Part shown: positions 12,231-14,150 of the stretch, one piece after another
How positions within the stretch are numbered: the first letter of the stretch is position 1
How the letters are laid out: each line of letters starts with the position of its first letter
NCBI GenBank assembly: GCA_018896355.1
Contig: JAHIMW010000113.1
Coordinates: forward strand, 1 to 14,150
Source of the DNA: Pseudomonadota bacterium
Lineage (GTDB): Bacteria; Desulfobacterota; Syntrophia; Syntrophales; UBA5619
DNA length: 14,150 nucleotides
Reading direction: 5' to 3'
Notes under the pieces: generated by a model
The model's input: the letters and a program-made list of their open reading frames with translations, nothing else
What the model was told of the DNA's origin: nothing
The model's database searches: none
Position numbers and translations under genes: made by a program

Positions 12231-14150
12231 ATGGTTCGAATCTGTCATTTCTCCGATTTGCACATCAATGGCAACCACCTGAGTGATTTCGATCAGTTTA
12301 TTGTTAAGGCATTGATAAAAGATTTAAATAAATTTCATGAACAGAGACCGATTGACTTAATTATCCTCTCTGGAGACCTAATTGACAAGGGAGGCGATGG
12401 GTTTAATAACGATCTTGAAATGGCTTTATTAACGTTTGAAGAAAAGTTTATAGATCCTATCGTTTCAAACCTTGGACTGCCTAAACACCGCGTGTTCGTC
12501 TGTCCAGGTAATCATGATATAGATAGAAATGCTGATGACATTGTCGAGGAAAAGGGATTACTTTATTCGCTTAATTCCATCGAGGCAGTAAATGAACATA
12601 TTGATTCGGGGAAAAAAATTGGCACTAAAAGGATGATACCTTTTAAAAATTTTGAAAAATCCTTATACAAAGATTATCCAGGTGAATCTGAGTTAACACC
12701 TTACCAGTCATCATTCCATGTCAAATTGGAAGGTTGCACAGCTGGCATTACGTGCTTCAATTCAGTGTGGAGGTGTTTTAATCCAAATAATGGCACGGAA
12801 AAGTTGATTCTTGGAGAACGGCAAATAACTAACGCGAGAAATATAATACAAGACTGTGATCTTAAAATCGCGGTCATGCACCATTCTATAGACTGTTTAA
12901 CAGAATTTGATTGCAAAATAGTGAGCCCAATGTTGGAGAGAGACTACGATATAGTATTTTGCGGGCATGTCCACGAAGGCAGTGCGTGGACTAAGACGGA
13001 TATGTATGGCAGCCTTTGCGTCTCAGTTGCGCCATCAAACTGGACACACAATTTAAGAACGAGCGATCGCTTCTCTTCTAATGGCTACACGATAGTTGAC
13101 TACGACATTGACAATATGCAGATTATTACTCACTGTAGACGTTATTGTCATCCCAAAGAATGTTTTGATCCAGACACTGATCAAGGGAATGACCAAGGAA
13201 CCTCTACTTTACAGATATTAGATCAAGGTACTTCGAGTGTTAGGCAAGATGAATTAAGGCTCGCAAAAGCTGTGCAAGAAGTGCATCTTACACAGATAAA
13301 TGAACACTTACTTACTAACTTCGCGGATACTAAGGCACCGAAAGATATTGAAAGCCTTTTCGTCTTACCCGAGATTGTCGTTAAGAGAGACTATGATACA
13401 GCTAATATAGAAACAGAAAATGAGATTAAGTATAATCTCGATGATCTTTGCAAGAGTAATGAACAATTTATTATTTTTGGTACAAAGGAATCGGGCAAGA
13501 CTACCCTTCTTGATAGGATAACCATAGAACTGTCCAAGGCGATCAGAGATTATCACAAACTTCCTGTATTTTTTGATTTCGATGAGGTTGGCAACAAAGA
13601 TTATGAGACTTTAGTGAGCATGTATCTGGGAGTGGGTATTACTAAAATATCGGGCTTTTTAGCCGCCCAAGATGTATTGCTACTAATTGATAATTTGTCC
13701 TTTGAGAATGAATACTATCATAAGCTGAAGAGGCTGAAAACATTTCTTCTTAACTACCCAAGAGTAAGAATCATAGCCACCAGCAACCAACTTACCGAAG
13801 GAGAAATCCCACTGGACTTCTTTGAACAAGCAGACTTTACATCCTTCACAATTGCATATCTGAAAGGCTTTAAAACAAAACAAATTAAGCAACTTATCAA
13901 CAATTGGTTTTCGAGTAATCCACAATTTGATACACCCGCTAAGCTAGAGAAAATCGTACAGATTCTAACTACTCTCAATCTGCCAAGAACCCCGCTATCT
14001 ATTTCGATGTTTTTATGGATCATCGAGCAGCAGGAAAATTATAAACCCATTAATCACGCTACTATGCTGGAAAATTTCATTGAAAAGCTTTTCAGAAAGT
14101 GGTCGAAAAATGAGATATATTCAGAAGAATTTAGCTTTAGAAATAAGGAA
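12231..14150 (+). CDS. Metallophosphoesterase-STAND/NACHT-like NTPase fusion, candidate defence protein (3' end beyond window)
   Basis: I translated 640 codons from ATG 12231 (GGAGGG just upstream); the frame is open to the right edge. Residues 1-300 are a calcineurin-like phosphoesterase with the full metal set: DLH (9-11), GD (48-49), GNHD (93-96), HH (217-218) and GHVH (245-248). A linker at about 300-370 is followed by a P-loop NTPase: Walker A GTKESGKTT (417-425), Walker B VLLLIDN (482-488), and RIIATSN (513-519) in the place of the STAND/NACHT arginine-bearing strand. LPRTPLSISMFLWI (584-597) resembles the proline-containing helix after the NTPase core of STAND proteins. Such proteins use an N-terminal effector and a C-terminal repeat sensor, here cut off. 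Composition is markedly AT-rich (17 of 60 GC at 13381-13440). Anti-phage function is inferred, not shown. Confidence 0.82.
   Translation, partial: MVRICHFSDLHINGNHLSDFDQFIVKALIKDLNKFHEQRPIDLIILSGDLIDKGGDGFNNDLEMALLTFEEKFIDPIVSNLGLPKHRVFVCPGNHDIDRNADDIVEEKGLLYSLNSIEAVNEHIDSGKKIGTKRMIPFKNFEKSLYKDYPGESELTPYQSSFHVKLEGCTAGITCFNSVWRCFNPNNGTEKLILGERQITNARNIIQDCDLKIAVMHHSIDCLTEFDCKIVSPMLERDYDIVFCGHVHEGSAWTKTDMYGSLCVSVAPSNWTHNLRTSDRFSSNGYTIVDYDIDNMQIITHCRRYCHPKECFDPDTDQGNDQGTSTLQILDQGTSSVRQDELRLAKAVQEVHLTQINEHLLTNFADTKAPKDIESLFVLPEIVVKRDYDTANIETENEIKYNLDDLCKSNEQFIIFGTKESGKTTLLDRITIELSKAIRDYHKLPVFFDFDEVGNKDYETLVSMYLGVGITKISGFLAAQDVLLLIDNLSFENEYYHKLKRLKTFLLNYPRVRIIATSNQLTEGEIPLDFFEQADFTSFTIAYLKGFKTKQIKQLINNWFSSNPQFDTPAKLEKIVQILTTLNLPRTPLSISMFLWIIEQQENYKPINHATMLENFIEKLFRKWSKNEIYSEEFSFRNKE

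Noticed and set aside
12233..12242. GGTTCGAATC, which resembles a tRNA T-loop
   Set aside because: There is no matching T-stem, acceptor stem or anticodon arm around it, and it encodes residues of the phosphoesterase start (MVRIC). Coincidence.

Overview
The window looks like a piece of chromosome from an anaerobic Desulfobacterota-type (deltaproteobacterial) organism, perhaps near the Syntrophales. This is inferred from the gene families present: a TAXI-type TRAP binding protein, an MmgE/PrpD enzyme, a two-subunit ADP-forming acyl-CoA synthetase, a CaiB/BaiF CoA-transferase, and a succinate dehydrogenase encoded together with a Rieske/cytochrome b complex. It is not shown by any phylogenetic marker; no rRNA or tRNA gene was seen.

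Left part (1-8543), all on the minus strand. A TAXI solute-binding protein (cut by the left edge) follows an MmgE/PrpD enzyme, and a good sigma70-type promoter lies between them. A roughly 125-bp palindromic repeat made of three related hairpin units separates these from a tightly packed respiratory operon. Read in its own direction the operon is sdhC-type anchor, sdhA, sdhB, Rieske protein, cytochrome b, small membrane protein. Gaps are 9 bp or less, or genes overlap. The order suggests that electrons from succinate enter the quinone pool and are handled by the co-encoded Rieske/cytochrome b complex, or move the other way. No cytochrome c gene and no second SDH membrane anchor are visible. 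Upstream of the operon is a noticeably AT-richer CaiB/BaiF CoA-transferase gene with a near-consensus promoter.

Middle part (8786-10887), plus strand. The alpha and beta subunits of an ADP-forming acyl-CoA synthetase overlap by ATGA. They are divergent from the CoA-transferase gene, and a likely intrinsic terminator follows them. With the transporter, PrpD enzyme and CoA-transferase they suggest uptake and CoA-dependent breakdown of an organic acid that cannot be identified from sequence.

Right part (11035-14150), plus strand, accessory. A 59-codon excisionase-like HTH gene is followed by a VapBC-type toxin-antitoxin pair (AbrB-like antitoxin, PIN-domain toxin). The pair has its own promoter and a striking symmetric stem-loop in the predicted leader. 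Base composition then drops sharply, and one long gene runs off the right edge. It encodes an N-terminal calcineurin-like metallophosphoesterase fused to a STAND/NACHT-like P-loop NTPase. Its architecture, AT-richness and neighbourhood make it a candidate immune (anti-phage) protein and the most interesting item here; its C-terminal part, where a sensor would be expected, lies outside the window.
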